Shown piece after piece: positions 1 to 7,647 of a stretch of 19,307 bases of DNA. Within the stretch, counting starts at the first letter, position 1; every line of letters begins with the position of its first letter. The translations under genes were made by a program, and so were the position numbers. Source of the stretch: Sandaracinaceae bacterium (lineage in GTDB: Bacteria; Myxococcota_A; Polyangia; Polyangiales; JADJQN01). Under the pieces are notes generated by a model. That model made no database searches. It was not told where the DNA came from and saw nothing but the letters and a program-made list of their open reading frames with translations. The DNA is taken from the NCBI GenBank assembly GCA_016712745.1, contig JADJQN010000011.1:1-19307 (forward strand). Direction: 5' to 3'.

Positions 1-789
1 GGTTGCCACCGAAATGTTTGAGCACGCGTTGGATGTATTCTTCGCGAAACTTTTTGGTGGCCGCCGTCAGAGTTTCGATTTTGAAAGGCACGGAGACGGT
101 GGCTGCACCTGCCGGCAGCCAGGCAGTTGACATATAACCGGCGTCGAAGCTCAGAGCATCAACGACGTAGCGTTCCAACTGAGGGAGATTGCCGGTCCAT
201 CGTTTGTGCCGCGACAAACGTTCCTGCTCTTCGCTTAGGCGCGGACGTTCAGCCAGGTACAACGCGGCGAAGTGGCGCGACCAGCAAACGATTTCGCTTC
301 CACGCTCACGCAGCGGCAGCGGAACATTCGGCCGCAGGCGTTCGGCCCTGCTGATCCAACGCCTTCCACGCCGATCGTCCCGTGGCGTACAATCGCAACC
401 TCCACGCGTAGCCTCGACCCGAGTGCATTTTGGTCGCCGCGCCGAAGCTCTGACACCGCTCGACAATGACGTGCTTCAACGCAGCGGTTCTGCGACGGGA
501 AATGCACGGTCGCCAGGCACAATGACCGCTAAGGCGCTTACGGTCGCCCCGCGCGCAACGCGACTTGCCGAGCAAGCGTTGCCGACGACCGGTGCCAGAT
601 TCTCCTCGCACAAAGATAGGGACTGACGTTCGCGCGAACGCACTCGCGGCCGTGCCGAGCTCGAGCCATGCTCTTACCCTCACCATCGAACGGGGCCTCA
701 AGTGCATCACGTCGCTCATGTATCATCGAGGCCCTCAGCGTAAATCGAATGGGCGCGTCCCGGCTAACAGTCACTTCACAACCGGGCAA
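1..789 (-). CDS. sigma-54-type AAA+ transcriptional activator, partial and frameshifted
   Basis: The minus strand encodes pieces of an enhancer-binding activator of sigma-54 RNA polymerase, spread over all three frames. Near 590-620 it reads PIFVRGESGTG, the AAA+ Walker A motif. From about 370 down to 1 a continuous frame reads PLPLRERGSEI, then a degenerate form of the WPGNVREL motif (RWTGNLPQLE), and then the linker typical of the C-terminal Fis-type HTH (ATKKFREEYIQRVL...GGN). The HTH itself lies off the left edge. The middle (about 380-590), where the GAFTGA loop and Walker B should be, is scrambled by frameshifts and I could not read either motif. The N-terminus near 789 has no clear sensor domain, so a short activator is likely. 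The family call is firm. Whether the gene is a true pseudogene or a victim of sequence errors is not decidable here. Confidence 0.75.
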
Positions 790-795
790 ACAAAA

Positions 796-975
796 TCACG
801 TCCGGTCGTCGACGTCGCGTAGCTCATCCGCTCGGCTCGGCAACAGTTTGGCAAGCTCTTCGCTCGCGGACGCCCACTTATCGCCTTCCGCTTTGCTCTT
901 GAGGTAACCCGCGCGAGTTCGACGTCGTGCTTCAAGAACGGCGGCGAAAAGTAGTTCGGCTGCAGCAGGGCTCAT
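796..975 (-). CDS. small hypothetical protein (59 aa)
   Basis: An ATG at 975 opens a 59-residue frame that ends at TGA (796-798). It has a GGAGT ribosome-binding site (complement of 981-985) about 5 bases upstream of the start. The protein begins MSPAAAELLFAAVLEARRR and is mostly helical and charged (many A, E, K and R), without cysteines, a signal peptide or a membrane segment. It lies just upstream of the sigma-54-type activator on the same strand, so the two may be co-transcribed. I do not recognise a family. Support comes from the RBS and the coding-like composition only. Confidence 0.5.
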   Translation of the reverse strand: MSPAAAELLFAAVLEARRRTRAGYLKSKAEGDKWASASEELAKLLPSRADELRDVDDRT

Positions 976-1007
976 ACTGGACTCCGTGGTGAGAATGCTT
1001 GGAAGCG

Positions 1008-1304
1008 CTACGTATCGACGACGAGTGACGCGACGATGTTAGGTTCGCCCATTCCCTGGATGCACGCCAGCAGGGCCGCGCGGTCATGCTCGGTCACGTC
1101 GCGATTGTCGGCGGAGATACAAAGGTTGACGCGGCTCGCGACGCCGCCGCCCGCGAACAGTCCACGCGCCTCGCAAAGTTCCACCACTGCGTCGAGTACG
1201 AGCCCATATGCGTCGTCTGTTTGGACACGCAGCTCTCCCCTGAGCAGACACACGGTGCGCGCAAACTCACCGCGGCGTAGCTTTTTCCGCAACCGTTTCC
1301 GCAT
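1008..1304 (-). CDS. YggL/DUF469-like 50S ribosome-binding protein
   Basis: This 98-residue protein starts with a basic block, KRLRKKLRRGEFA, which matches the N-terminal signature of the YggL family (E. coli YggL has SRRLRKKMHIDEF at the same place). It continues with a central GLFAGGG segment and a C-terminal acidic stretch around VTEHDRAAL that also fit the family. E. coli YggL is a small protein that associates with the 50S ribosomal subunit. I chose the ATG at 1304 because the family begins here. The open frame extends to 1487, but that extension overlaps the upstream gene and is unlike YggL. The stop is TAG. The gene is intact, and the gap to the small CxxC gene upstream is about 80 bases. 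Confidence 0.75.
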   Translation of the reverse strand: MRKRLRKKLRRGEFARTVCLLRGELRVQTDDAYGLVLDAVVELCEARGLFAGGGVASRVNLCISADNRDVTEHDRAALLACIQGMGEPNIVASLVVDT

Positions 1305-1386
1305 CCTGAGAAGGACGCAACCTACCCCGCTCGACTGACACCGGCAGGTCCCATTCGACACGTATCTGCCGGGTCGAGGCGCGAAC

Positions 1387-1698
1387 CTAGCGCTGAACTC
1401 CGAGCGTGGCCGTGCTGCCTGCCTTCGAGTCTTCGTGCTGACTGAATGCTGCAACTGCCGCGCGTACGAGTTCGTTGAGCTGCTCACGCCTGCGCGTCAT
1501 CGAGTCGGCGAACGCGCGCTCCTCCGCGTCGAACCCGTCAAGGATTCGCATGAAGACGCTGGTCAATGCGACGACGGATTCGCCTTGAGGGCGCTGCTCA
1601 ACCGCAGTGCCAGGCGGCGTTGCGGTCGCAACATCAGTGCGCAATTCCGCAGCGACCACCGCATCGCAATTCGGACATTTTACGAACGTTTCACTCAT
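1387..1698 (-). CDS. small CxxC protein of unknown function (103 aa)
   Basis: The ATG at 1698 is preceded by a near-perfect ribosome-binding site, GGAGGA (complement of 1703-1708), which decides the start even though the open frame extends to 1929. The protein begins MSETFVKCPNCDAVVAAEL. This is one CPNC knuckle in the style of a zinc ribbon, but a second cysteine pair is missing, so metal binding would need dimerisation or other ligands. The remainder is a helical region (roughly residues 40-90) rich in E, A and R. It is intact and ends in TAG. The YggL-like gene follows on the same strand. I do not recognise the family. Confidence 0.65.
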   Translation of the reverse strand: MSETFVKCPNCDAVVAAELRTDVATATPPGTAVEQRPQGESVVALTSVFMRILDGFDAEERAFADSMTRRREQLNELVRAAVAAFSQHEDSKAGSTATLGVQR

Positions 1699-1702
1699 GC
1701 AG

Positions 1703-1708
1703 TCCTCC
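1703..1708 (-). promoter_or_regulatory. Shine-Dalgarno site GGAGGA
   Basis: GGAGGA on the minus strand lies about 4 bases before the ATG at 1698. It is the strongest ribosome-binding site I see in the window, and it argues for the short form of the downstream CxxC protein over the longer open frame. Confidence 0.7.
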
Positions 1709-2000
1709 GGGCTTGGCTCGACAATACCACCCGGCTCGCGGCGGGCTCTCGTCACAAACGCACATGAGTCGTGCGCAATACCTCTCAAGTAGCTCACCCA
1801 AAGTCTCAATGGTTCGTGGACCCGATTCGCCGTGCTTAGATCCGCGAGGAGATCGTGAGCACGCCTCCTACGCCAGACGAGGCGCCTTTCGTCCGCTAGA
1901 GACGCACGCCAACGCGCGCGACTGACCATGGTTGTTTCCGCGAAAACTGTTGAATCGGGCGTCCCGGAGAACGTCGAACAAGCACCCGAAGAGGAAGATC

Positions 2001-4064
2001 ATGGCCAAAAAAGCTACCCGCCCGGAAGCGCCGCACAAACAACTCGAGCGGCGACACGCTCCTCGCGCTGTGGGTTGGCCGTTTCCTCGTGACGTGCGGT
2101 GTCGACATGAGCGACTCCAATCTGCGGCGTGGCTTCCGGATGTACATGACGCGTCACCTTCAAAGTCCGAAACCGCGACAGCATGGAAGTCTATTCCGGC
2201 AATGCTGCGCGCTCTCGAGGCATTGAAACCTCGCCGCAGCGGCCGCGTGTATTCAAGCCGCGAATGGTCTGCGCACACTCTCGCCCTATCCCCGATCGAA
2301 CGCGACGTTCTCGCGTTCTACGCCGCCGCGAATCACATCCCGCCCGTCATGCGAGACTGTGGTCTGACCAGCGGCGATTCCGTCTACAAGGAGTGCGCCC
2401 TACTTTCACCGGCAATCGGCGTCTCGGAAGACGAACTGATGGAAGCGTGCCGCGAGACCGGGCCTCTTCGAAAATCCGGGCTCCTTCAGCCGGCCGAAAG
2501 CGGCTACGACCGCATGACCTACCTCGTGCTGGCCGACCACGTAAGAGATGCTTTTCATCGCTCGCTTCGATCGGCGGACGAATTGCCGGGAGGTTCTAGC
2601 TCCGCTCAGTGTGCGCACCACCTCGACACGACGGACTTCCCGCACTTAGACGCCGACGTGCTCTTGCTAACTCGATATCTCGAGAAGGTGTTGAGCACGA
2701 GCAAACCATGCGCCTCGATACTCCTGCATGGCGAACCCGGAACAGGCAAAAGCGAGCTCGCTCGCGTGATCGCCAAAGCACTGGGCGCGGTGCTCTACGA
2801 AGTGCCGCATGTTGAGCAACGCGAGCAGGGTCGCGGCCGTGCGATGTCGGGCCAGGATCGCATGCACGCGTATCGCACAATTCAGAAAGTCATCGAACGA
2901 ACTCCGCGTGCGCTGATCCTCTTTGACGAAATAGAGGATGCCTTCCCGACGCACGCAGGCCCCTTCGGTCGGCTCGCCCCCGAATCGCCATTCGCCAAAG
3001 CCTTCATCAATGCGACCCTCGAGAACGCAACGGTTCCAACGTTCTGGATCAGCAACACGATCGATCATATCGATCCTGCCGTGCTGCGGCGCTTTGACTA
3101 CGTGCTTGAGCTGCGCACCCCACCACGCGCCGTTCGTGCGCGCATCGTCGCCAAACACTTCGACGGCATCCAAGCAATGCCCGAACACCTCGACCGGATC
3201 GCATCCGACGACAAACTCACTCCCGCGAACATCGAACGCGTGGCACGAGTTGCTAAAGTAGTCGGCGGCGACAGCGTCGCGGAGACGGCGCAGCTGATCG
3301 ACAGACTGCTGCTGCGCTCCGCAACACCGCAGAGACCGGACACAGGATCGACGACTGTCCTGCCGTACGACGTCTCGTCGCTAAGCGCATCTGTGTCGTT
3401 GACTGCGCTTGCGAACGGATTGCGAAGTCACCCGGTCACCGCGGTCCTCTTCCATGGAGCATCTGGCACCGGCAAGACAGCGTTCGCACACCACCTCGCG
3501 AAACAGCTCGACCGCCCATTCATGCGGCGCACCGCATCGGATGTTCTATCGAAATGGGTCGGCGAGGCTGAACGCAACATCGTGGAGATGTTCGCTTCGG
3601 CGGAACAGGAACGCGCCCTACTCTTTCTCGATGAGGCGGATTCAATCCTCGCAGGCCGGCGATCCGATGGCGCGCGATGGGAAACCTCGGTGGTGAACGA
3701 GTTCCTCGCACGAATGGAACAGTTCAACGGCACGCTCATATGCGCGACGAATATGTTCGACCAGCTCGACGCGGCGGCGATGCGGAGGTTTGCGGTAAAG
3801 GTGAAGTTAGGCGAGCTCAGCACAGAAGCCGCGTGGCGGATGCTGGGAGATGCGTTGGTCGCGCTTGGAATCACCGTGCCACCGCCAAGAGCGCTCCGCT
3901 CGCGACTCGAGAAGATTGCGGGCGTGACCCCCGGAGACTTTGCGACGACTGTGCAGCAGGCACGGGTGCTGGGGCAGGAAGTCACTGCCGAGTGGGTGAT
4001 TGCGCGAATGGAAGACGAGAGCCGCTTGAAGGGCGGGACGCGAGTGCGTGCGGGGTTTGCGTGA
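2001..4064 (+). CDS. tandem AAA-type ATPase (two AAA domains)
   Basis: This roughly 690-residue protein has two AAA ATPase modules. The first has Walker A GEPGTGKS (about residues 244-251) and Walker B LILFDEIED (about 304-312), followed by RRFDYV, where the arginine finger is expected. The second has GASGTGKT (about 486-493), LLFLDEADS (about 540-548) and a RRFAVK segment. It belongs to the SpoVK/Ycf46-like cytosolic AAA proteins of unknown substrate, usually taken as chaperone-like or remodelling ATPases. The start at ATG 2001 has a purine-rich RBS (gaggaag). An earlier TTG (1932) is open in frame but poorly supported. Between about 2050 and 2165 the likely N-terminal sequence (LLALWVGRFLV...) sits in another frame, so two compensating 1-base slips probably occur there. 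From about 2170 to the TGA the frame is unbroken. Confidence 0.85.
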   Translation: MAKKATRPEAPHKQLERRHAPRAVGWPFPRDVRCRHERLQSAAWLPDVHDASPSKSETATAWKSIPAMLRALEALKPRRSGRVYSSREWSAHTLALSPIERDVLAFYAAANHIPPVMRDCGLTSGDSVYKECALLSPAIGVSEDELMEACRETGPLRKSGLLQPAESGYDRMTYLVLADHVRDAFHRSLRSADELPGGSSSAQCAHHLDTTDFPHLDADVLLLTRYLEKVLSTSKPCASILLHGEPGTGKSELARVIAKALGAVLYEVPHVEQREQGRGRAMSGQDRMHAYRTIQKVIERTPRALILFDEIEDAFPTHAGPFGRLAPESPFAKAFINATLENATVPTFWISNTIDHIDPAVLRRFDYVLELRTPPRAVRARIVAKHFDGIQAMPEHLDRIASDDKLTPANIERVARVAKVVGGDSVAETAQLIDRLLLRSATPQRPDTGSTTVLPYDVSSLSASVSLTALANGLRSHPVTAVLFHGASGTGKTAFAHHLAKQLDRPFMRRTASDVLSKWVGEAERNIVEMFASAEQERALLFLDEADSILAGRRSDGARWETSVVNEFLARMEQFNGTLICATNMFDQLDAAAMRRFAVKVKLGELSTEAAWRMLGDALVALGITVPPPRALRSRLEKIAGVTPGDFATTVQQARVLGQEVTAEWVIARMEDESRLKGGTRVRAGFA

Positions 4065-4080
4065 GCCTCCTCCTCATCTC

Positions 4081-4245
4081 ATGTGCGACTGCGATTGCCA
4101 CGCCGTCGGGGGACTCGCATGGCGGCGCGGCCTTGACCATTAACCACAGAAAACTCAGCGAATCGCCGTCGCGGCCGGCAGGTACTTCTGCCCGAAGTGC
4201 GAGCAACGTCAGCTCACGCTTCAGGGCGGCCGCCTCTACGACTAA
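4081..4245 (+). pseudogene. small zinc-ribbon-like ORF with in-frame stop
   Basis: In the frame of the ATG at 4081 the sequence reads MCDCDCHAVGGLAWRRG..., reaches TAA at 4141-4143, and then continues in the same frame to YFCPKCEQRQLTLQGG and a second TAA at 4243. The two cysteine clusters (CDCDCH and CPKC) separated by about 30 residues look like the halves of a small zinc ribbon, with the stop between them. It begins 16 bases after the tandem AAA ATPase, so it could be the next gene of that operon. It may be a genuine nonsense mutation, a local double sequencing error, or coincidence. Moderate to low confidence. Confidence 0.35.
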
Positions 4246-4336
4246 ATGCGCATGTGTGCGCAAGGCGCGCGGTGGGGCCCGCGACTGAAGATCAGTAGCT
4301 CTACTGCCGAAGTCCGCGAGCAGGTACCCTACTCGG

Positions 4337-5299
4337 ATGATTTCACCCCTCGGCAGACTTCAGCGTGTCGATCCACGAACGGTTTGGAACCACGAAGCTC
4401 ACGACTTCAGTCCTTGGCTTGTCGAGAATATCGACATGCTCAGCGAAGCGCTCGGCATCGAGCTTGAGGTTCTGCAACGCGAGGCCGAAGTCGGCGACTT
4501 CTCGCTCGACATTCTGGCGAGGGATCTCGGGAGCGACCGAAAGGTAGTCATCGAAAATCAACTCGAGGCAACCGACCATTCGCATCTGGGTCAACTCATC
4601 ACATACGCGGCGGGCCTCGACGCCAGCGTCGTAGTCTGGATATCCCGTGAGTTTCGCGAAGAACATCGCCAAGCACTCGACTGGCTCAACCGCGGCGACG
4701 ACTCGACCACCGAATTCTTCGGCGTAGTCACCGAGCTGATCCAAATCGACGATTCAAAGCCCGCAGTGAACTTTCGTGTCGTAGCCTGGCCAAACAATTG
4801 GTCGCGTGAAGCGAAACGCGAACGCAACGTTGACGCGATTTCTGGGAGGCGTTCGCGCTACCAAGAGTTCTTCCAGCAGCTCATCGACGAGCTCCGAGAA
4901 AATCATCGCTTCACGAACGCGAAGGTCGGGCGTCCGCAAAACTGGTACTCGTTCGCCACAGGAACGAGTGGCTTCACCTACGGAATGAGCTTCGCGCAGT
5001 CGCGTCAGCTCCGCAGCGAGGTTTACATCGACACCGGCGACGGCGCGCAGAACACCGCTGCGTTCGAGACGTTGCAGGCGAGCAAAGATGCGATCCAAAA
5101 GGAATTCGGAGAACCACTCCACTGGGAAGCGCTTGAAGGAAAGCGCGCTTGCCGCATCGCTTGCTACGCGAGCGGGTCGATCGAAGATTCCGAAGAACAG
5201 TTGGAGGAGCATCGCAAGTGGGGGATCGCCCACCTGTTGCGTTTTCGACAGGTATTCGCGGCCCGACTGCCGCCTCTCGGTAGCGACACGTCGCCATAA
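4337..5299 (+). CDS. DUF4268 protein with PD-(D/E)XK-like N-terminal domain
   Basis: This intact 320-residue protein has two parts. Residues about 25-150 resemble a PD-(D/E)XK endonuclease-like fold, with an aspartate in SLDIL (D58) followed by VIENQLE (E73-N-Q75). Q in place of the usual K is a known variation, so catalysis is uncertain. Residues about 170-310, including the RYQEFFQQLIDELRE helix, match the DUF4268 domain, which commonly follows such nuclease-like domains in defence and restriction-associated proteins. The ATG at 4337 gives the expected family N-terminus, although the RBS is weak. It stands alone on the plus strand and converges with the HExxH protein. A role in DNA cleavage or defence is an inference from the fold and the neighbourhood. 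Confidence 0.8.
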   Translation: MISPLGRLQRVDPRTVWNHEAHDFSPWLVENIDMLSEALGIELEVLQREAEVGDFSLDILARDLGSDRKVVIENQLEATDHSHLGQLITYAAGLDASVVVWISREFREEHRQALDWLNRGDDSTTEFFGVVTELIQIDDSKPAVNFRVVAWPNNWSREAKRERNVDAISGRRSRYQEFFQQLIDELRENHRFTNAKVGRPQNWYSFATGTSGFTYGMSFAQSRQLRSEVYIDTGDGAQNTAAFETLQASKDAIQKEFGEPLHWEALEGKRACRIACYASGSIEDSEEQLEEHRKWGIAHLLRFRQVFAARLPPLGSDTSP

Positions 5300-5374
5300 C
5301 GCTGGATCCGCTGCGACGAGCTGCAAGGCGACCGGTGGATCGACGCGCCCGAACCGGTCCGAGGGGCGCACGCA

Positions 5375-5863
5375 CTACGGCGGCGCAAGATTCTCAACGC
5401 CAAGGCGTGAGCGATAAGTCGAGATGTCGTCGCGCTTGCGGCGCTCGAATTCCGACCAGTCCGCGAAGCTGTGCCGTTCGAGCAACGGCCGCGCTGCGCG
5501 CCAAGCTCGTTCCTCAGCCCGCAGCATGGCTGTTCGCTCCGTGATGGCCATCGCGAGCCACGCCGCGGAGTCATGTGCTGCCCCCGAGCGCACCGCTTCG
5601 TCCTCGTCTTCTTGCAACCAGGCTTCACGGTGACCGCACTCGTGAGCGAGGGTAATCACCTCGTAGACCGAGCGATTGTCATTGTTTGGAAAGTCTCGAT
5701 AGACGTCTATCCGGGACCACGGGCGTTTGAGAGGCACAAATGCGCCCGAGATCCCGTTGTAGTCCTGCGGGCAGATGCGCGCGAGCAGCCTCACCTGTGT
5801 TTTGCCCGCGGCGCAAACCTCGTTCTCTATCGCGGCGAACATCTTGCCGTAGTCAGCATCCAT
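5375..5863 (-). CDS. HExxH putative metallopeptidase (ImmA/IrrE-like)
   Basis: This intact 162-residue protein carries LAHECGH, a zinc-protease HExxH motif, at about residue 70-76. It is followed by a helical C-terminal half with conserved-looking glutamates (AEERAWRAARPLL) that could supply the third zinc ligand, as in ImmA/IrrE-type peptidases. There is no signal peptide, so it should be cytosolic. Such peptidases often cleave XRE-type repressors, and an XRE gene lies about 1.3 kb away, although it is not adjacent. The ATG at 5863 is used. Upstream in the same frame, beyond a TAG, another coding-looking stretch begins at ATG 5956, so a longer form is possible. The family assignment rests on the motif alone. 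Confidence 0.6.
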   Translation of the reverse strand: MDADYGKMFAAIENEVCAAGKTQVRLLARICPQDYNGISGAFVPLKRPWSRIDVYRDFPNNDNRSVYEVITLAHECGHREAWLQEDEDEAVRSGAAHDSAAWLAMAITERTAMLRAEERAWRAARPLLERHSFADWSEFERRKRDDISTYRSRLGVENLAPP

Positions 5864-6248
5864 TGCGTCCAGGATAGCGCGCTATTGGCACTCTCCCGGA
5901 TCGAATCGCGCAGCCAGTTCGTTCGTCGCACCACAAACCGGCCGCGTGCCCCCCATGTGAGGCGCAGGACGAGCACGTAGCGAGCGTTAGACGACGGGGA
6001 GAAAGCTGGTCCTGCAAATGAATGCAATATCGTGGCGGGCTAGCTGGCGAAGTCGCCGGCGTTCACGCAAGCGCTCTACTCTTGATTGAGTAAATCGCGT
6101 AGAACGCTCGCCACTCGAGCAAACTCCAGTGCAGTTCGGCGTGCTCCTACTCGAAGTCCCAGTCGTGCACAGCCACTCGTGGCTCGCACAAAGAGCCGCA
6201 GCCTCGCAAGACAGTGGGCGCCGTCGAGCGCCGCGGAGGCGCCCTTAA
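5864..6248. other. gene-poor interval, no convincing CDS
   Basis: About 385 bases separate the start of the HExxH gene from the stop of the PD-(D/E)XK-like gene. Short open frames on both strands (for example 6076-6273 minus) have no ribosome-binding site and no recognisable family. The right end holds the 7-bp inverted repeat annotated separately. The left end may hold an in-frame upstream extension of the HExxH gene, interrupted by TAG. Confidence 0.5.
6216..6244 (-). terminator. GC-rich hairpin after the nuclease-like gene
   Basis: GGGCGCC (6216-6222) and GGCGCCC (6238-6244) form a perfect 7-bp inverted repeat with a 15-base loop. It begins 5 bases beyond the TAG of the minus-strand PD-(D/E)XK-like gene. 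The position suits a terminator for that gene, but no run of T follows on the minus strand, so it is not a classical intrinsic terminator. Confidence 0.3.
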
Positions 6249-7026
6249 CTAACGCAGAGGCTGCTGCAGCCAACTCTTGATCGCGCTGTACTTGCCAGCC
6301 TCAGGCACTCGCTTCGTGGGTCTGCGAACTTCCTCGACCTTTTCGCCTTCGACAATCAAAAGGCCGGCCCCAATTTTCTCCAGTTTTCGTTCGAGAAGCA
6401 TCGAGTCCCACTTTCGGGGTTGGCTCTTATCGGCGCTACGCTCCAAGTACTCCACGGCGAGGCGCGGCGTGCACGCGAGGTAGCATTCGTGCGCGTAGTC
6501 GCAGAACGTCGCCATTTGATCGAGGCCACGCGTGAGCTGCTTCAGTTCGTTTTTCAATTCGACCGCGATGAGCTGTTCCGCAATAGCTCCCGAAGCAAAG
6601 CCGACGAGGTCGGCTCGATTGGCACCATTGGAACTTCTTTGTATGCGCGCAATCCCATGCCTCGAGCCATCTCGCGACAGGCAGCGCGAGTTCCGATTCG
6701 AGTTTTCGCTCCGAGAAGATTCTGCTGATCTCTCAGCGGAAGGACTTGAGAGCGCGAGATGGATGCGACAATATTTCGTCGACATCGGCTTTAAACCAAA
6801 GCGACGTCGGCGTCGCTTGAAAGTGGGCTGCTTGTCGTCGAATCGCCGCGAGTTTCTCATCGGGCGACATCGCCTTAAAGTGAGCCGGTTTGCCGGGCAC
6901 CTCCAGCTGATCGATGAGCGCATCGAGCACGCGTGCCTCGGATAGCGCGGCGCCAAACGCTTCGGCGGACAGATAGGCAACACGGGGTTTGGCGTCGATC
7001 GCTCCAAGCTGAAAGTTGTTGAGCAT
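6249..7026 (-). pseudogene. PD-(D/E)XK nuclease-like protein, interrupted
   Basis: The ATG at 7026 has a good RBS (GGAGA) and opens MLNNFQLGAIDAKPRVAYL, a helical N-terminal region of about 100 residues. The frame meets TGA at 6733-6735 but continues sensibly in the same frame (RIFSERKLESELALPVARWLEA) to about 6658. It then moves through a second frame (GLRAYKEVPMVPI, to about 6612) and a third (RADLVGFASG ... LIAVELKNE ... to TAG at 6249). Put together, the order E (YKE), D (RADLVGF) and ExK (VELKNE) is the PD-(D/E)XK nuclease signature, seen in DNA-cleaving or restriction-like proteins. At least one in-frame stop and two 1-base slips interrupt it. It is divergent from the XRE regulator. The target and role are unknown. 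Confidence 0.6.
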
Positions 7027-7109
7027 CTGTCTCTCCGAATCATGGCCCTCCTGTGCGAAAGCGCTCAAAGAGGCATAGACAACGTATTTTTCACTCAGGA
7101 TGCCGCGTA

Positions 7110-7134
7110 TGTAAACGGTCTCACGGTGTTTACA
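7110..7134. promoter_or_regulatory. inverted repeat TGTAAAC-N11-GTTTACA, candidate operator
   Basis: A perfect 7-bp inverted repeat (7110-7116 and 7128-7134) with an 11-base spacer lies in the 179-base divergent region between the nuclease-like gene and the XRE gene. The centre-to-centre distance of 18 bases is about 1.7 helical turns. It is AT-rich against a GC-rich background and well placed to be bound by the XRE dimer as an autoregulatory operator. Binding is an inference. Confidence 0.5.
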
Positions 7135-7205
7135 CCATATATCACGACGATTTAACGGCGTTTGAAGCGTGGACCGCGCTTGGCGGCGGACGCACGCTCC
7201 TGCAC

Positions 7206-7523
7206 ATGCGAGATCGCAGCGCCACGATCGGCGCCCGCATTCGAGAAGTCCGACGAAACGCCAAGCTTACGCTGGAGGCGCTGGCTGAACGCGCCGGAAT
7301 AGACCCGACCTACCTGGGCGGTCTCGAACGCGGTCAACACAATCCGACCGTCGCGACGCTGCAGCGGCTGGCCAAAGCGCTTGGAGTGGACGCGCCGGCT
7401 ATGCTCGATGATCTCGGTTCGCTGTCGCGGCTCGCCCTCGAGAAACGCCTGACTGCTCGGGTCAAGGTACTCAACGACGCGGACCTGCGAAGGGCAATTG
7501 GATTGCTCGACGCGTTGCGCTGA
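7206..7523 (+). CDS. XRE-family helix-turn-helix transcriptional regulator
   Basis: This 105-residue protein starts MRDRSATIGARIREVRR. Residues about 8-65 form a Cro/C1-type HTH: LTLEALAERAGIDPTYL is helices 2-3, and GLERGQHNPTVATLQRLAKAL is the typical tail. The C-terminal 40 residues are a helix that probably supports dimerisation. I chose ATG 7206 because the HTH family begins there. The open frame back to 7053 adds unrelated residues and covers the palindrome. The gene lies 124 bases upstream of drmD on the same strand and is divergent from the nuclease-like gene, so it could regulate either or both. Single-HTH XRE proteins beside defence genes are often controllers that delay or restrain expression. 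It is intact, and the stop is TGA. Confidence 0.85.
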   Translation: MRDRSATIGARIREVRRNAKLTLEALAERAGIDPTYLGGLERGQHNPTVATLQRLAKALGVDAPAMLDDLGSLSRLALEKRLTARVKVLNDADLRRAIGLLDALR

Positions 7524-7647
7524 GCTGATTCAGCAGAATAGCGGCGCTTAGCCGCGGCTCGCGGGCGCCGGCAAGGTTCGCGGAGACGCTGCAGAAGGGT
7601 GCACGGGCGGCCCGGCCAATTCTCCAGGCATATCGCCCCTTGGAATC

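Noticed and set aside
189..626. Plus-strand open frame of 145 residues at the left end
   Set aside because: The minus strand here encodes sigma-54 activator motifs (Walker A, RERGSEI, the GNLPQLE segment). The plus-strand product is arginine- and serine-rich low-complexity sequence typical of an antisense shadow.
3428..3985. Minus-strand open frame of 185 residues inside the AAA gene
   Set aside because: It is serine- and alanine-rich and lies opposite the second AAA module with its Walker A and B motifs, so it is a shadow of GC-rich coding DNA.
5864..5956. Upstream extension of the HExxH gene (ATG 5956, interrupted by TAG)
   Set aside because: The stretch looks coding and is in frame, but a TAG separates it and I have no family alignment to show the extension is real. 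I kept ATG 5863.
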